DNA from: Anisakis pegreffii
Taxonomy: Eukaryota > Nematoda > Chromadorea > Rhabditida > Anisakidae
Length of the DNA stretch: 64,000 nucleotides
Direction of reading: 5' to 3'
Assembly: GCA_035041965.1 (NCBI GenBank)
Contig: JAPYMA010003043.1
Location: forward strand, 62,001-126,000
Shown: positions 1-39,368 of the stretch, one piece after another
How positions within the stretch are numbered: the first letter of the stretch is position 1
Layout: every line of letters begins with the position of its first letter
Program-made: the position numbers and the translations under genes
The notes under the pieces: model-generated
The model's database searches: none
Told to the model about the DNA's origin: nothing
The model's input: only the letters and a program-made list of their open reading frames with translations

Positions 1-3000
1 TGCGAAGATGGATAACGGCAAAGCGTTCACCAGGTCCTGTAACATGAACCATCCACGAGGTAATTCTTCAAACTTCGGGCATGGAGGCATGAAACGGAAT
101 GGAGATTCATCGTCTACGTACACAGTACACTCCTCCACTGGCACACCGTCTTGCCACAACGCCATCGGTTTCGATGGTGGATATCTGAAGATTTCTCCAA
201 TTAGACGACACCATATGCCTTCTAAACAACATCAAAATCCAACAAAACTGTTCTCAGCCGAGTTTGGAAACTTTCACGATAACCTCTTCATCATATCATT
301 CAATACTACCATATAATCAAACTATCATGATGCCAATACGTTTTCAGAATCAGTCTGAATGCATTACAAGAAACAAATCTATGTTGTTGTGAGCCTGAGC
401 CAGGCTATAATCCGTATCTAATATCCAAAAACAAATCTCTGAAGCCAAATGCAATCATTGAAACTGATTGCATTTTAAACGCAAGAAGCAAAACTCGAAA
501 CGCGGAAAACTCACAAAATCTGCATCTACGGCAACTGATCTGAATGAATAGAATCAAAGAAAGAAATATTTCGATATAACAAACTGTGAAAACAACAAAC
601 TTCTCATAAATTGTCGGTTTTGTACCATCCGGATGTCCAAAAACAAACTGATAAACCATTTGATGCAAAATGTAACATTTGATCATTTTATTCTGACATC
701 CGTAATTCACCGATGGATCATAGCCGCCGAAACGTAACGATGCTTTCGATGTTTTCTTCGTTTCACTCGTTTTAATGTCATCCAACTGCTCTTGACCTTC
801 TTCTTTCAGCTCTGTTGCCTTTCCGGCAGTGTTCGCTTCTTTACTCGTTCCTTGCTCCTTTTCCTTTAATTTCTTTTCCACAACCTTTTCTGATCGTTTC
901 TTCGTAATTTTCTCCGCAATCTTCTCCTTCTCCAGTTGTTTTGACGGATTCTTTTCTGAGTTTGCACCTCCACCTGCGCCTGCTGTGCCCGATGACTTCT
1001 CAGTTTCCCCGGTACATTCTTCGACGACTGTTGTATCCTCTGGATCCGACTTATCGTCTATGTCCTCGCCCACTTGACTACCGTCGTCTCCTGGTATTTC
1101 CTCGTTTTCCAAAGTAGTTGACTGAAACAAAAAATCGCTCAATCGTAATTTCTTCACGAGAACACAAGAACGAGACACTTTTCTCAGTGTTTTCGCTTGA
1201 AAACGGGAACGAACTTCGTAAAATTTTTAAAAAATTTGTTCAGTAATCGCAATCGAATGGAAAATGAAACTGCTATCATTGATTACTGCTCAACAATAAT
1301 ACCTTATCATCTGATGGCTGAATCAAGGTACGACGGACACTCTGCAGACGAACCAAACTCAATCGTTTCTCAACTGTCATCACCGCAAAATCATCGTTAT
1401 CGTATTTTTGCTGCAACCATCAAAATAGTGTTCAATACTGATCACTGAAGTAACAAACAATCCGATAAATCGAATCGAACCGAATTCAAATCTCGTTAAA
1501 AACGCCACCAACCAGCTCTTCGGTAGGAATATCCTGCAGAAATCCCTGTGTTTTGCTCGTGTCATGCTCCTCCAATTTCTTACGATTGATTCTGAAACTT
1601 ATTGAAAATATTCATATCAAATCAATGCCATTCTTATTTAGGCTTCAAAATCGAATATTTCACCTGCTAAAAATAATTCTCCACTATATCAAAACTATTT
1701 TCAAAAAATACGATCAGTTCAAAATCAGTTGACAAACAAGAAATTCAGCCAACAGAATTTGAAACCAGATAACTTAATTGCAAAGTGCAAATTCGTTTAC
1801 AATGACAAAAATTCATTGACAATAGAACAAATTGAGTGGATCATGAAAAAAAAATTAAATATGAAACGATGATATGGAAGAAAAGATATTAAAAATAGAA
1901 ACTTAGTCATCTTGGTCCGATCATACCTAAGTTGACCATGCGGAAAGACTCGACCCTCCTCATGAAAGCCATCAATCGCGGCTCGTATAGCCTCATCCAC
2001 TACCGGATCGTTCGCCGACTCAACGTCCGTGTTGCATATTAGCAAAATCTATAAAGTTTACTTCTATCCAAAATATTCACTTAACATTCCATAAAATCAT
2101 TTTAAAATTTTCGAAATCTTTAAATTCTTCACTCTTCTGAAAGAAATGCTTCAGTGTTAGACATATTCAAGAAACATTTCCTCATTTGCTTATTCTCAAA
2201 ATTCATGTTTTCCACCTTGAACGTGCGTTTTTTACACAATCAGATAATCAAACAGAATTCAAAATCTCAGCAATGTTAACTCCTAACTTCAAACTATACA
2301 CATTTGAGTTTTCCGAAAGATTTTCTACTCGAAACTAAGATATATACGGGATCACTCACACCACACACATCTTCATTCAAACTAATCGTAAGAAGATAAA
2401 ATACCGCGAATATTTACTGATCCGACGAAATAAGGCAAACTTCGAAATTTTAATCACAAAACCAAAACTTCTCCAAAAGATAGATATGATCGCTCGAACT
2501 TACTGGACTCGAAATGTAATCCTCGACAACAATACGTTCATAGAGCCGTACTAAACCAGCTTTCTGAAGCGCATACAAGCATTTCATCACTGATTTCTTG
2601 TCGATTTTATAGTTGTAGCCGTGCTGTTGCTCCAATTCAGTGACATGCTTCAAAAATCGATGCACTGTCACATAGACGACGTTTTCTTTCACCAAACGCA
2701 ACATATCAATCAGACGACGCAGTGAAACATCACTGATGCGAAGTGTATCTGAAAATTATGCGCTCTTAGTCTGCGAAATCATGCAATTTCATTCATTCTC
2801 TCATAAATTTGTTCTTGAGAAATGCGATAACAATAATAATAATGATAATAATGCTAACATCATTAATTCATATGTAACATAAACAGGATGATAATATTAA
2901 TATCAGTAGTGATATTAATTACTGCTACACAAAATAATACACTAGTGATAATGATACCATAAAATTCTTCATAATAACTTCCAATATTCAAATGAAACCC

Positions 3001-6000
3001 TCTTCAGTGTTATTACTATAATCACACGAAGAAACAACGCATTTACGACGAAATAAATCACTAACTGAGATTCGCTTTCGGGAATTTGATAACTTGTCCC
3101 ATTTTGAATGGGCACGGAACGTCGGTTATCTTCTGCCATTCCTTATACAAAGAGATGAAACGTTCTGGTTGGGCATCAACTTTCCAAAAGTATCTGTAAT
3201 ACTTAAATCAACGTCCAAGTTTCACATTCAAGATCTCATCTTCATTGCGATACTTTAGGCAAGCTTAATTAATATCCTCTGTGATAATAATATCATCGCG
3301 AAAGATAACTGATTTTAAATCAATTCCTTTCGATTCACTCACTTGATTGATCTGCATTTACCGTCCATCTTTTGGTATTGCCCAAAATAGTCCGGAAAAG
3401 CCTTGAGTGTATTCATGATCCACTGTGAGACACGTCGATTGCCGGCTTTCAAGGTTGTGTCGATACCGTACGAACGACCCACCTCGACTCGCCCGACACC
3501 TTCAGAGCCCGATTGACGGATGCAAGCTGCCGTCAGATCCGCAAACGGTCGATACAGATACAACGGTGACCATTCGGCCTTGTTATATGGCAGATACACC
3601 GACTCTCAAATATTAATATTGCTCAGTTCGGACGATTGAACTTTCTTCAACTTTCACTCATCACATGAAATTTATTTTTTGAGAACGTTTCAAAATCGAA
3701 TCCTGCATTTAAAAAACTTCTAAAGACATACTTTTCTTAGTTTCTGGCGATGTTGTTTCCGTTGGTTGATTTTGCGATGCATTTTGCACTACGTCTTCAG
3801 TTACAACTTCCTCGACATCCTAAAAATTTCAAACAAATATGCTCAATTCCGACCAGATGCTTCGATCGGATGAATCACTGACAACTTCATTGTATGAAAT
3901 TAACCTGTGATATATTGTCAGTGGAACATGATTTATGATTTATGCAACTGCAACAATCAGATCTACATTCATCAACTTCAATGTAGACTCAGGATCTCAA
4001 GCACAAGCCTTCTTCAGACAATCAACAAACCTCGGCCTATGAAAAAATCGTTCATACAAACATTTCAACACCGAAATAAAAGACGGGGTTATTCTGACGA
4101 AGAGGACAAGCATACATCTAATCTACGGCATCAGCTGAATAAGAATACGTCAAAATATTACAGTATGTTAANNNNNNNNNNNNNNNNNNNNNNNNNNNNN
4201 NNNNNNNNNNNNNNNNNNNNNNNNNNNNNNNNNNNNNNNNNNNNNNNNNNNNNNNNNNNNNNNNNNNNNNNNNNNNNNNNNNNNNNNNNNNNNNNNNNNN
4301 NNNNNNNNNNNNNNNNNNNNNNNNNNNNNNNNNNNNNNNNNNNNNNNNNNNNNNNNNNNNNNNNNNNNNNNNNNNNAAACGTGTGAACTGAAATGAAAGA
4401 CGGGGTTTTTTCGACAAAGGAGACAAATAACGTAATAAGAATTAGAATATTCCTAATCTGCAGATCCAGCTGAATAAGAATACGTCAAAATATTATAATG
4501 TTTTAATATAAATATTTTTCATTACGGCCGTCTGAAAAATTCAATCCGTAAAAAACGTGTGAACTGAAATGAAAGACGGGGTTTTTTCGACAAAGGAGAC
4601 AAATAACGTAATAAGAATTAGAATATTCCTAATCTGCAGATCCAGCTGAATAAGAATACGTCAAAATATTATAATGTTTTAATATAAATATTTTTCATTA
4701 CGGCCGTCTGAAAAATTCAATCCGTAATAAACGTGTGAACTGAAATGAAAGACGGGTTTTTTTCAGCAAAGATGACAAAGAACTTAATAAATATTAGGGT
4801 ATTCCTAATCCATAGGATCAACAGAATAAGAATACGTCAAAATATTATAATGTTTTAATATAAATATTTTTCATTACGGCCGTCTGAAAAATTCAATCCG
4901 TAAAAAACGTGTGAACTGAAATGAAAGACGGGTTTTTTCGACAAAGGAGACAAATAACGTAATAAGAATTAGAATATTCCTAATCTGCAGATCCAGCTGA
5001 ATAAGAATACGTCAAAATATTATAATGTTTTAATATAAATATTTTTCATTACGGCCGTCTGAAAAATTCAATCCGTAAAAAACGTGTGAACTGAAATGAA
5101 AGACGGGTTTTTTCGACAAAGGAGACAAATAACGTAATAAGAATTAGAATATTCCTAATCTGCAGATCCAGCTGAATAAGAATACGTCAAAATATTATAA
5201 TATTTTAATATAAATATTTTTCATTACGGCCGTCTGAAAAATTCAATCCGTAATAAACGTGTGAACTGAAATGAAAGACGGGTTTTTTTCAGCAAAGATG
5301 ACAAAGAACTTAATAAATATTAGGGTATTCCTAATCCATAGGATCAACAGAATAAGAATACGTCAAAATATTACAGTATGTTAATATAAATATTTTTCAT
5401 TACGGCCGTCTGAAAAATTCAATCCGTAATAAACGTGTGAACTGAAATGAAAGACGGGTTTTTTCGACAAAGGAGACAAATAACGTAATAAGAATTAGAA
5501 TATTCCTAATCTGCAGATCCAGCTGAATAAGAATACGTCAAAATATTATAATGTTTTAATATAAATATTTTTCATTACGGCCGTCTGAAAAATTCAATCC
5601 GTAAAAAACGTGTGAACTGAAATGAAAGACGGGGTTTTTTCGACAAAGGAGACAAATAACGTAATAAGAATTAGAATATTCCTAATCTGCAGATCCAGCT
5701 GAATAAGAATACGTCAAAATATTATAATGTTTTAATATAAATATTTTTCATTACGGCCGTCTGAATAATTCAATCCGTAATGAACGTGTGAACTGCAATT
5801 GAAAGACGGGGTTTTCGACAAAGAGGACTAAGAGCGTAGTAAGAATTAGAAATATTCCTAATCCGCAGGATCCAGCTGAATAAGAATAATGTGCAAAATA
5901 TTATAATGTTTTAATATAAATATTTTTCATTACGGCCGTCTGAAAAATTCAATCCGTAAAAAACGTGTGAACTGAAATGAAAGACGGGGTTTTTTCGACA

Positions 6001-7288
6001 AAGGAGACAAATAACGTAATAAGAATTAGAATATTCCTAATCTGCAGATCCAGCTGAATAAGAATACGTCAAAATATTATAATGTTTTAATATAAATATT
6101 TTTCATTACGGCCGTCTGAAAAATTCAATCCGTAAAAAACGTGTGAACTGAAATGAAAGACGGGGTTTTTTCGACAAAGGAGACAAATAACGTAATAAGA
6201 ATTAGAATATTCCTAATCTGCAGATCCAGCTGAATAAGAATACGTCAAAATATTATAATGTTTTAATATAAATATTTTTCATTACGGCCGTCTGAAAAAT
6301 TCAATCCGTAAAAAACGTGTGAACTGAAATGAAAGACGGGTTTTTTCGACAAAGGAGACAAATAACGTAATAAGAATTAGAATATTCCTAATCTGCAGAA
6401 TCACCTGATTAAGAAAACGTCAAAACATCATAATGTGTTAATATAAATATTTTTCACTACGCCCGTCTGAATAGTTCAATCCGTAATGAACGGGTGAACT
6501 GAAATAAAAGACGGGGATTTTTCTGCAAAGTGGGCAACAAACTTAAGGAAATTAAGCATATTCCTACTCTACAGAGTCATCTGAATAGGAATATATCAAA
6601 ATCTTAAAGTCTGTTAATATAAATATTTTTCATTACGGCCGTCTGGACAATTCAATCCGTAATGAACGGGTGAACTGAAATAAAAGACGGGTTTTTTCGA
6701 CAAAAGGGACAATGAACTTTTCACCTGATTCAGCTGATTCTGGAGATTAGGATTATGCTAGTTTACATTTAAAAAGTCAGCATATTCCTAATGTACAGAA
6801 TCAGCTGAATAAGAATACGTCAAAATATTATGGTGTGTTCATACAAATATTTTCTAGTACATCCATCTGAGAAGATTCAATGCGCAATGAACAAGCAAAC
6901 GATTGTACTCATACAGATGACGGGTTGTTTTCGACAACGGGGTAAAGATTACTTAACGAGTGCTATTATTTGACCTATTTCTCGGATTTCCATGTTCACT
7001 TTACACGTTCCACTTGCTTATTTGACGCATTTACTTCGCAAATGCCATTTTTCAAAGCAGTGCAGACATATTCCTACGATGAATCCCTCAAATTTTGTGC
7101 AGAGAACAAGACTTGTAGAATAAATCATGCCATGCCAGAACTAAAACACCAACCGAACAGTGAGATGATGAAACGGTGTCTGCATCAGTTACCGCTGGCT
7201 CTACCGGTGGAACATAATCGTCATCATCGCCACCTTCTGATGAGTGTGCTCTTTTTCGTTTACGGGCCGGTGTTTTACGTGTTGGCAT
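1..7288 (-). CDS. GTF3C1: TFIIIC largest subunit (GTF3C1/TFIIIC220-like), 3' end outside window
   Basis: This subunit of transcription factor TFIIIC binds the B-box of tRNA-type promoters in the nucleus and recruits TFIIIB for Pol III. Proposed exons (high to low): 7288-7154, 3819-3732, 3604-3343, 3193-3066, 2748-2504, 2048-1927, 1591-1513, 1121-626, 221-<1; all phases agree, giving about 592 codons. Exon 3 holds an extended winged helix (SEGVGRVEVGRSYGID). Exon 5 holds a second helical block (HGYNYKIDKKSVMKCLYALQ...GLVRLYERIVVEDY) that aligns with the human '[20 protein letters not shown]' region. Exon 8 has a long acidic/lysine-rich linker and then QFVFGHPD. Exon 9 has VYVDDESPFRFMPPCPKF and NALPLSIF, matching the human YVDDASWMRYIPP and CLPLSIFIQ. 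Oddities: only about 100 residues precede the first winged helix, against roughly 400 in human, and intron 1 is 3.3 kb of satellite. The family call is strong; the first exon is less certain. Confidence 0.85.
4060..6960. repeat. tandem array 1, ~176-bp satellite units (about 16 copies) in GTF3C1 intron 1
   Basis: Successive copies of 'acgtgtgaactgaaatga' recur near 4379, 4555, 4731, 4907, 5083, 5259 and onward, a step of 176 bp. Each unit has a T-run after gacgg, a pair of cctaat/gaataag motifs, ttaatataaatatttttc and the palindrome ACGGCCGT followed by ctga. Central copies are nearly identical, while both edges (4,060-4,170 and 6,400-6,960) are degenerate, as expected for unequal exchange. 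Every third unit is a divergent variant. A 205-N gap interrupts the array, so its true length is unknown. The array lies wholly within the intron 7153-3820. Confidence 0.95.
4172..4376. other. assembly gap (205 N) inside array 1
   Basis: Run of N between array units, slightly longer than one 176-bp unit. The real missing length may differ because identical repeats collapse in assembly. Confidence 0.99.
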
Positions 7289-7306
7289 TCTCGAAGCTCT
7301 TCCACT

Positions 7307-7318
7307 CTGAGACAACGT
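7307..7318 (-). promoter_or_regulatory. possible spliced-leader (trans-splice) acceptor upstream of GTF3C1
   Basis: On the minus strand the sequence ttacgttgtctcag ends at 7307, and the first ATG of the GTF3C1 frame follows 18 nt later (7288). No convincing upstream coding exon is seen back to the BLTP2 stop at 8966. An acceptor so close to an initiator ATG is typical of nematode trans-splicing. The alternative is an ordinary 3' splice site with an unseen 5' exon. Confidence 0.35.
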
Positions 7319-7344
7319 AAATCATATAATTAGATAATAGATAC

Positions 7345-7455
7345 TAGCCTAATCATAGCCTGACTCAGGCTCACAATATTAATGATTTTGGTATATGATA
7401 TTGGTTAATCATGTTGGTTTCTCGAAACCGAGTTGTGTACCAATATCATAACGTA
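7345..7455. repeat. small palindromic dispersed element, copy 1
   Basis: Contains the palindrome agcctgactcaggct (7357-7371) and an inverted pair gatattggt (7397-7405) / accaatatc (7439-7447) around ggtttctcgaaaccg. The same order of motifs recurs at 27,012-27,125. Partial matches occur at 365-410 (minus orientation) and about 52,069-52,110. It resembles a short MITE-like element; no transposase is present. Confidence 0.5.
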
Positions 7456-8756
7456 AATCAATTCAAATAGCATCACACTAACGCACGTTTTTCCAAAGTT
7501 TCAATATAAAATTCTGCAATACTACAACATTTGGTGAAGAACCAACAATAGTCGAGAATTTTTACACAATAACAAAATGATACAAAAAAATTTATTGTTT
7601 CGTTTCGAGAAGATTTGTTCGAACAAATTTTGCGACTGAATAATAAATATGAATAATACAGATAAGAAATATGAAATTCATTCAATACTCTCTGTTTTTG
7701 AGACGAATTAACATAAATTGAGACCGTTTTTCTTCTCATATCACAACAATTTCGATTAAAATTTTTCAGAGTGTGCTGTACAATCGAGAATGGAATACGT
7801 TATTAGTAAATAGTAATACTGAGAACAATAATGATAACAATAATAATAATTATGATTATGACAATGTCAACGACAACAATAATACTATTAATAAAAATAG
7901 CAATGACATGATAATTTACATGAACACTCGGTAATGAACTCGAAATATAAGCTGAAACTTCAGTAAACTCAGGAAACCCCAACGAAGTTAAAAATATCCA
8001 ATGAATTAAGATTGAATTGCACCATATTATTACATTTGCTAAAGTACCCATTATAACTTTTTTCACGACGTCAAAAATATCCTAATTACGTTATAATTTT
8101 TCAACTTCCAATGAATTTGCTTCATTGAGGAAAAAATCAACTAACGATTACTGTACTCTCTCACAATTACTCCAAATTGCAAACGATTCTGCACATATCA
8201 CAAATAATTGCAATTTTTCAACAAGCACAATACGATTAAGAACGATGAGGAAAAAATTACAAAATACTTTTCGAAATAAATTTTTAAAACTGAGCAACGT
8301 TTTTGCACAATCAAATCAATGATTTTCTCTCTTTCTCAACCATTGGAAGGACGAGAAATGGAAATGAAATCAAAAAAGAAATGAGAAATAATTTAGGTTT
8401 TGTGGAAGCAATCAATCGAGACAAATCGGCAACAGAAAATAAAATGTGACTAACCAAAAAACTGAAAAATCATATGAGAGAATTGAATTTTCACTCCTGA
8501 AACAATTGATATTTTAGGCAATCTCGCAAAAGTTTTCCTTATTTACACAGAAAATGTCACTGCTGCTAACAATATCTCTCATCGCTACGATGATACACAA
8601 ACGATCACTGAAATGCGCAAATTCAACCGTAAGACGAAATAAGTGATAGATTATGAGAACTTGATGTTATACACCGAAATTCTTTCATGTTTATGGTACA
8701 ATGAGAAGCGATTAAGCAAAAATTATTTTACAAAATATTGTCAAACAAAACAATGT

Positions 8757-8785
8757 CAATAATAATAATAATAATAATAATAATA
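8757..8785. repeat. (AAT)n microsatellite
   Basis: Uninterrupted AAT triplets downstream of the BLTP2 stop. Confidence 0.95.
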
Positions 8786-8965
8786 CCAAAAACAGTAATA
8801 ACAAATGAACAAAACGAATAAATAAGCTAACAGAGCCGAAGGAAACAAATCTTCCAAAATGAACCACAAGAGAGTTTAGCACCACAATCGAACTTCACAA
8901 ATGTATGCCTTGATCTGGGGATACCAAGTCGAGGAGATTCTTCCGTTCAATCAACCGATATTTGA

Positions 8966-35928
<26,963 letters not shown>

Positions 35929-36084
35929 ATTCAGTTCTCCAAATACACAACAGAACCAAGTGGATATGGTATGGTTACGGTGGGTATATTATGTCCACTT
36001 CGATATCAGTTTACGGTAGAACAACTGAACGATGATGGCAATTGATTACTGTATGATACTGTATGGTTGTTATGAAATCTTGCT

Positions 36085-36263
36085 GGTGACTGCACTCTTC
36101 AATTATGATAGAGCTTGCTTGAAATTTAAAACTTAAATGTAGCTTAGGAGTTTAAAATTTTAAAAAAATTCGGAGTGTTACGACAACGATTTTCAAAATG
36201 TTTGATTTTTTTATCACTGAACTGCTGATAAGAAGAACGAATGATGAATGTAAGATCCGGATG
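36085..36263. repeat. diverged direct repeat, copy 2 (5' flank of BLTP2)
   Basis: Partner of 34,989-35,123 in the same orientation. The two copies bracket the first two BLTP2 exons. The extra segment is AT-only and nearly self-complementary (gtttaaaattttaaa). Confidence 0.85.
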
Positions 36264-38480
36264 GCAATTTGTTATGTGATTACTGTAGTATTTAGAGTAC
36301 CTTTTTTGATTATTGTGCACAATAGATATGGCCGATTACGGTAGTATTGTATGCGTGTGATCCGGTTGATTGTTTGCCGCAGATCAAGGATTATGGTTGA
36401 TAGTGGAGTTGACGAGTGTTTTGTGATGGTGTTGTTGGTGGTGGATATTAGACGACATTTAAGGCATACAACTGAACTGCACAAAACTCACAGTCAGCTG
36501 GCTCAATTAATCCTGAGAATCAATTATTTTGGTTTGTTTCTCAAACGATTATTGAAACCTGAATTGGTTTTTAGCGATAGTTATTCAGCGGTAAGGCGAA
36601 ACGATTTCACGGAAAACATTCAACATCTTCAGAAAAAGACCAAGCACTCACACATACTCGAAGAAAAAGAGCAAGTTTAACTTTATTTTGGCTTATAAAA
36701 ATAACGGATCCTAGCCTACTGTAACGCGGTCAAAATCGGAATAATGATCTCAAAATTTTCAACGACGATTGACCACGGCTACTGATCAAATCCGTCATAA
36801 TCTCAATGTAATCCAAAATGTTATGCGTTCAAATGAATCATTTCACGAAGGTGTATACAAACGATTTGCCAAGAACGGACGATGTGCCAATTTGCTTACG
36901 ATTGTTAGTGATTGAACTCGCATTTTCATTGGATATGAGAAATGTGAATTTCTTACCCGTTTAACGGGAAGTAATCCGGGCAAAACATATACCATTTTGT
37001 AGCGTAAATCCAGGAGGATAAAATAGGATGTATGCAGAAGAATAAGAAAATGTCACTGGCAAACAACAAAGATACATTTGAGTTTTCTATTTGGCTTAAA
37101 ATACAAAAGTTGAAAAAATAAGTGAGATTTCTATTTATCTGACAGGAAAAACGGATGATGTATACCTTCTTGTAGCCGGAATTTAGTGCTTTGCAGTAAT
37201 GCAGTAAAGTCTGACTGGAAAAGCTAAGGTAGAAGAGCTATGCTATTTGACATGATCAGTGGTGACGTTCAATAGTCACAATTGATAAATATTCCAGTAA
37301 GTGAAATTCTCTCTCACCTTAGAGAAATAATTAGTGACAAAGGTGTATATCCTTTTATAGGTGAGATCAGGTGTTTTACAACAGTGTGATAAATATAATG
37401 AATTCTACAACTGATTCACCAGTCTCAAATTGGAGCAAAACGCAATGTTGAGTGTTTGAAGAAAAAAGCTGCATGAGTCCCTCTCGCAATCGAGATGGAA
37501 CGGAAACACTCCAATTGTACGATGAGAAGGAATGCGGGGGATCGTTATTCGTATGAGCCAAAAAAAAGACCAACGGAAAACAAATCAATCAGCAAATTGA
37601 ATGAGCTCTGAAGTATCGCATCAAAACCAGATTGGTTCGGTTCGGAACACATTTCATTTGCATATTAATGTGAAATATGAATGAATTATGAATCGAATGC
37701 CATCAGACAAGCTCGTATCGAGCAGAAATGAATTGAACGCTTCTGAAGGTGTCATTAAAGTCGAGAGAAATGGAATGAGAAGCTGAAGGGAAACTCGAAA
37801 AGTTCTTGAGTTTTTACTTATTGACAGCACATTGATTGACTGATAAGATTGACGTTATCAGTGATAGTTTTTAAATGATCTCTTGCTGTAAGTCATGCAG
37901 CTTTCTAGATCTAACGAATCAAGTTGACACATGAGACGATGACTGATAATGGTATCATTTTGGAGGTATTCATTCTTTGAGTTGAGTTTCTGCCCCCAAT
38001 TCCGATGATTTGGACGCGAAATTCATCCATTATGCCGAAAAGATTGCGAAAAGCGTATTGATGAGGAATCACGTAATCTCTTGGGTAATATTAAGGACAT
38101 CGTAAAAACAACGAATATGCAACGGAAGCTTACTGCATATTCAATTTATATCGCATTCCAGCAATTATTTAAGACATATTTCTGTACACCTGTTTGGTTT
38201 GTTACATGCTTACCTTCAATTTAGTGTTGATTTGGACGAAAAAAATTTCATTTTCTATCAATTTTGCTGATTACATCAACTCCTTTTGAGACGATAGGTT
38301 GCACGACTGAAGAGTAAATTCATTCATCTTAATCGAATTCTCTGAATTGAAAATTATTTTGAATCTATAGGATTTCATTCTCGTCTTGATTGAATTTCTT
38401 GATAGGATTCGTTTTTGTACAAGGATGTCATGACGCCGATAATAAGGCTACAAATACATGCTGAAGCATTTCAATATCTC

Positions 38481-38656
38481 AACTGCAGACAGCTATTATT
38501 AGAAAAGCTAATAGTAGGAATAGCGGCTCTTAAAGCTGTTCGTTCCCTCGGCCATGATCAATGGAATGCAAACGAGAAACGAACAACTGAATAAGTAATG
38601 TCAAATAATATGAAAATTCTGCTCTCCTCAATTGGTCAACGGCTATTATTGTTGTT
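38481..38656. repeat. 176-bp direct repeat, left copy
   Basis: Contains gacagctattattag, gctgttcgttccctcggcca, tgatcaatggaatg and gaaaattctgctctcctcaa; repeated at 39,193-39,368. The flanks are not tandem. Confidence 0.9.
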
Positions 38657-38719
38657 CAAATTATTATTATTATCGTTGTTGTCCTATTCTATTCATAACA
38701 ATAACGACAACGGTTAATA

Positions 38720-39061
38720 ATGGGCAAAAATAATTTCGAACCATACAAAGTGAGTGAGTATACCTTATTGGAGAGTGAGTATACCTCAACATTTTCGGAT
38801 GTTATCAAAATTTTGAAAAAAAGTGGGGAAAGCCAGCAAATTGAGGAAATTGCTTTAGGATATGTGCCTTTTTTGGAAACGAAGGCACTTTTCGAGCCAG
38901 AAAACTTCCGGAATGTATTCACAGTTGAAGTTGTCAGGGAAGAGAACTTCACTATGCCATTTTTTTGTTTTGATAGTCTTAAACTTCGAATTTTATCACA
39001 AATTCTTCACAGTACATTGTTGTTCCTGTCCAATGCTCTTGCTCGATTCCTGACTTGTTAA
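38720..39061 (+). CDS. 113-codon ORF between two direct repeats, unknown
   Basis: Open frame with a true ATG, starting MGKNNFEPYKVSEYTLLESE and ending ALARFLTC. The composition looks protein-like: charged, with a possible helical segment DVIKILKKSGESQQIEEIAL and a hydrophobic C-terminus. I do not recognise a family and see no introns. It fills most of the 536 bp between two 176-bp direct repeats, so it may be cargo of a small mobile element or a retroposed gene piece. It could also be chance; the opposite strand has an open frame too. Confidence 0.3.
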   Translation: MGKNNFEPYKVSEYTLLESEYTSTFSDVIKILKKSGESQQIEEIALGYVPFLETKALFEPENFRNVFTVEVVREENFTMPFFCFDSLKLRILSQILHSTLLFLSNALARFLTC

Positions 39062-39192
39062 AACTTATCTTCGACATGTTATTTTCAATTCCGTATTCTA
39101 AAAATAATCACTATGAAGCAAATATCTCTTTCAAATGCTCTAAATTAGCTTAGCACATACCCCGTACGATAAGATATGTCTCCCAAAATTTC

Positions 39193-39368
39193 AACTGCTA
39201 GACAGCTATTATTAGAACAAGCTAACAATATGAATGGCTCTTAAGGCTGTTCGTTCCCTCGGCCATGATCAATGGAATGGAAAGGAGGAACGAACAACTG
39301 AATAAATAATGTCAAATAATGTGAAAATTCTGCTCTCCTCAATTGGTCAACGGCTATTATAGTTGTTG
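39193..39368. repeat. 176-bp direct repeat, right copy
   Basis: Partner of 38,481-38,656, same orientation, roughly 90% identical by eye, with small indels near its start. Confidence 0.9.

Larger units (their letters stand above)
7320..8965. other. spacer between BLTP2 stop and GTF3C1 start
   Basis: About 1.65 kb separate the BLTP2 stop from the GTF3C1 first exon on the same strand. The stretch is AT-rich. It holds a palindromic dispersed element (7345-7455), imperfect ATT/AAT tracts (about 7805-7900) and a clean (AAT)n run (8757-8785). One minus-strand segment, about 8626-8540, looks like an exon (acceptor gcatttcag, donor TGT|gtaaat), but its short peptide matches nothing I recognise. It probably contains the BLTP2 3' UTR. 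I could not identify a poly(A) signal with confidence. Confidence 0.6.

Noticed and set aside
522..548. Small exon with donor TTTT|gtgagt between GTF3C1 exons 8 and 9
   Set aside because: No frame through it joins exon 9 without a stop; ending exon 8 at 626 fits exactly.
8..1077. Plus-strand ORFs at 8-316 and 829-1077
   Set aside because: They are antisense to GTF3C1 exons 9 and 8, whose minus-strand peptides align with the family.
4060..6960. Array 1 as a possible CRISPR array
   Set aside because: Units are 176 bp, contiguous, with no unique spacers, in a eukaryotic intron.
36351..36680. 109-codon plus-strand ORF
   Set aside because: No recognisable domain, non-ATG-dependent frame, irregular composition and no splice support.
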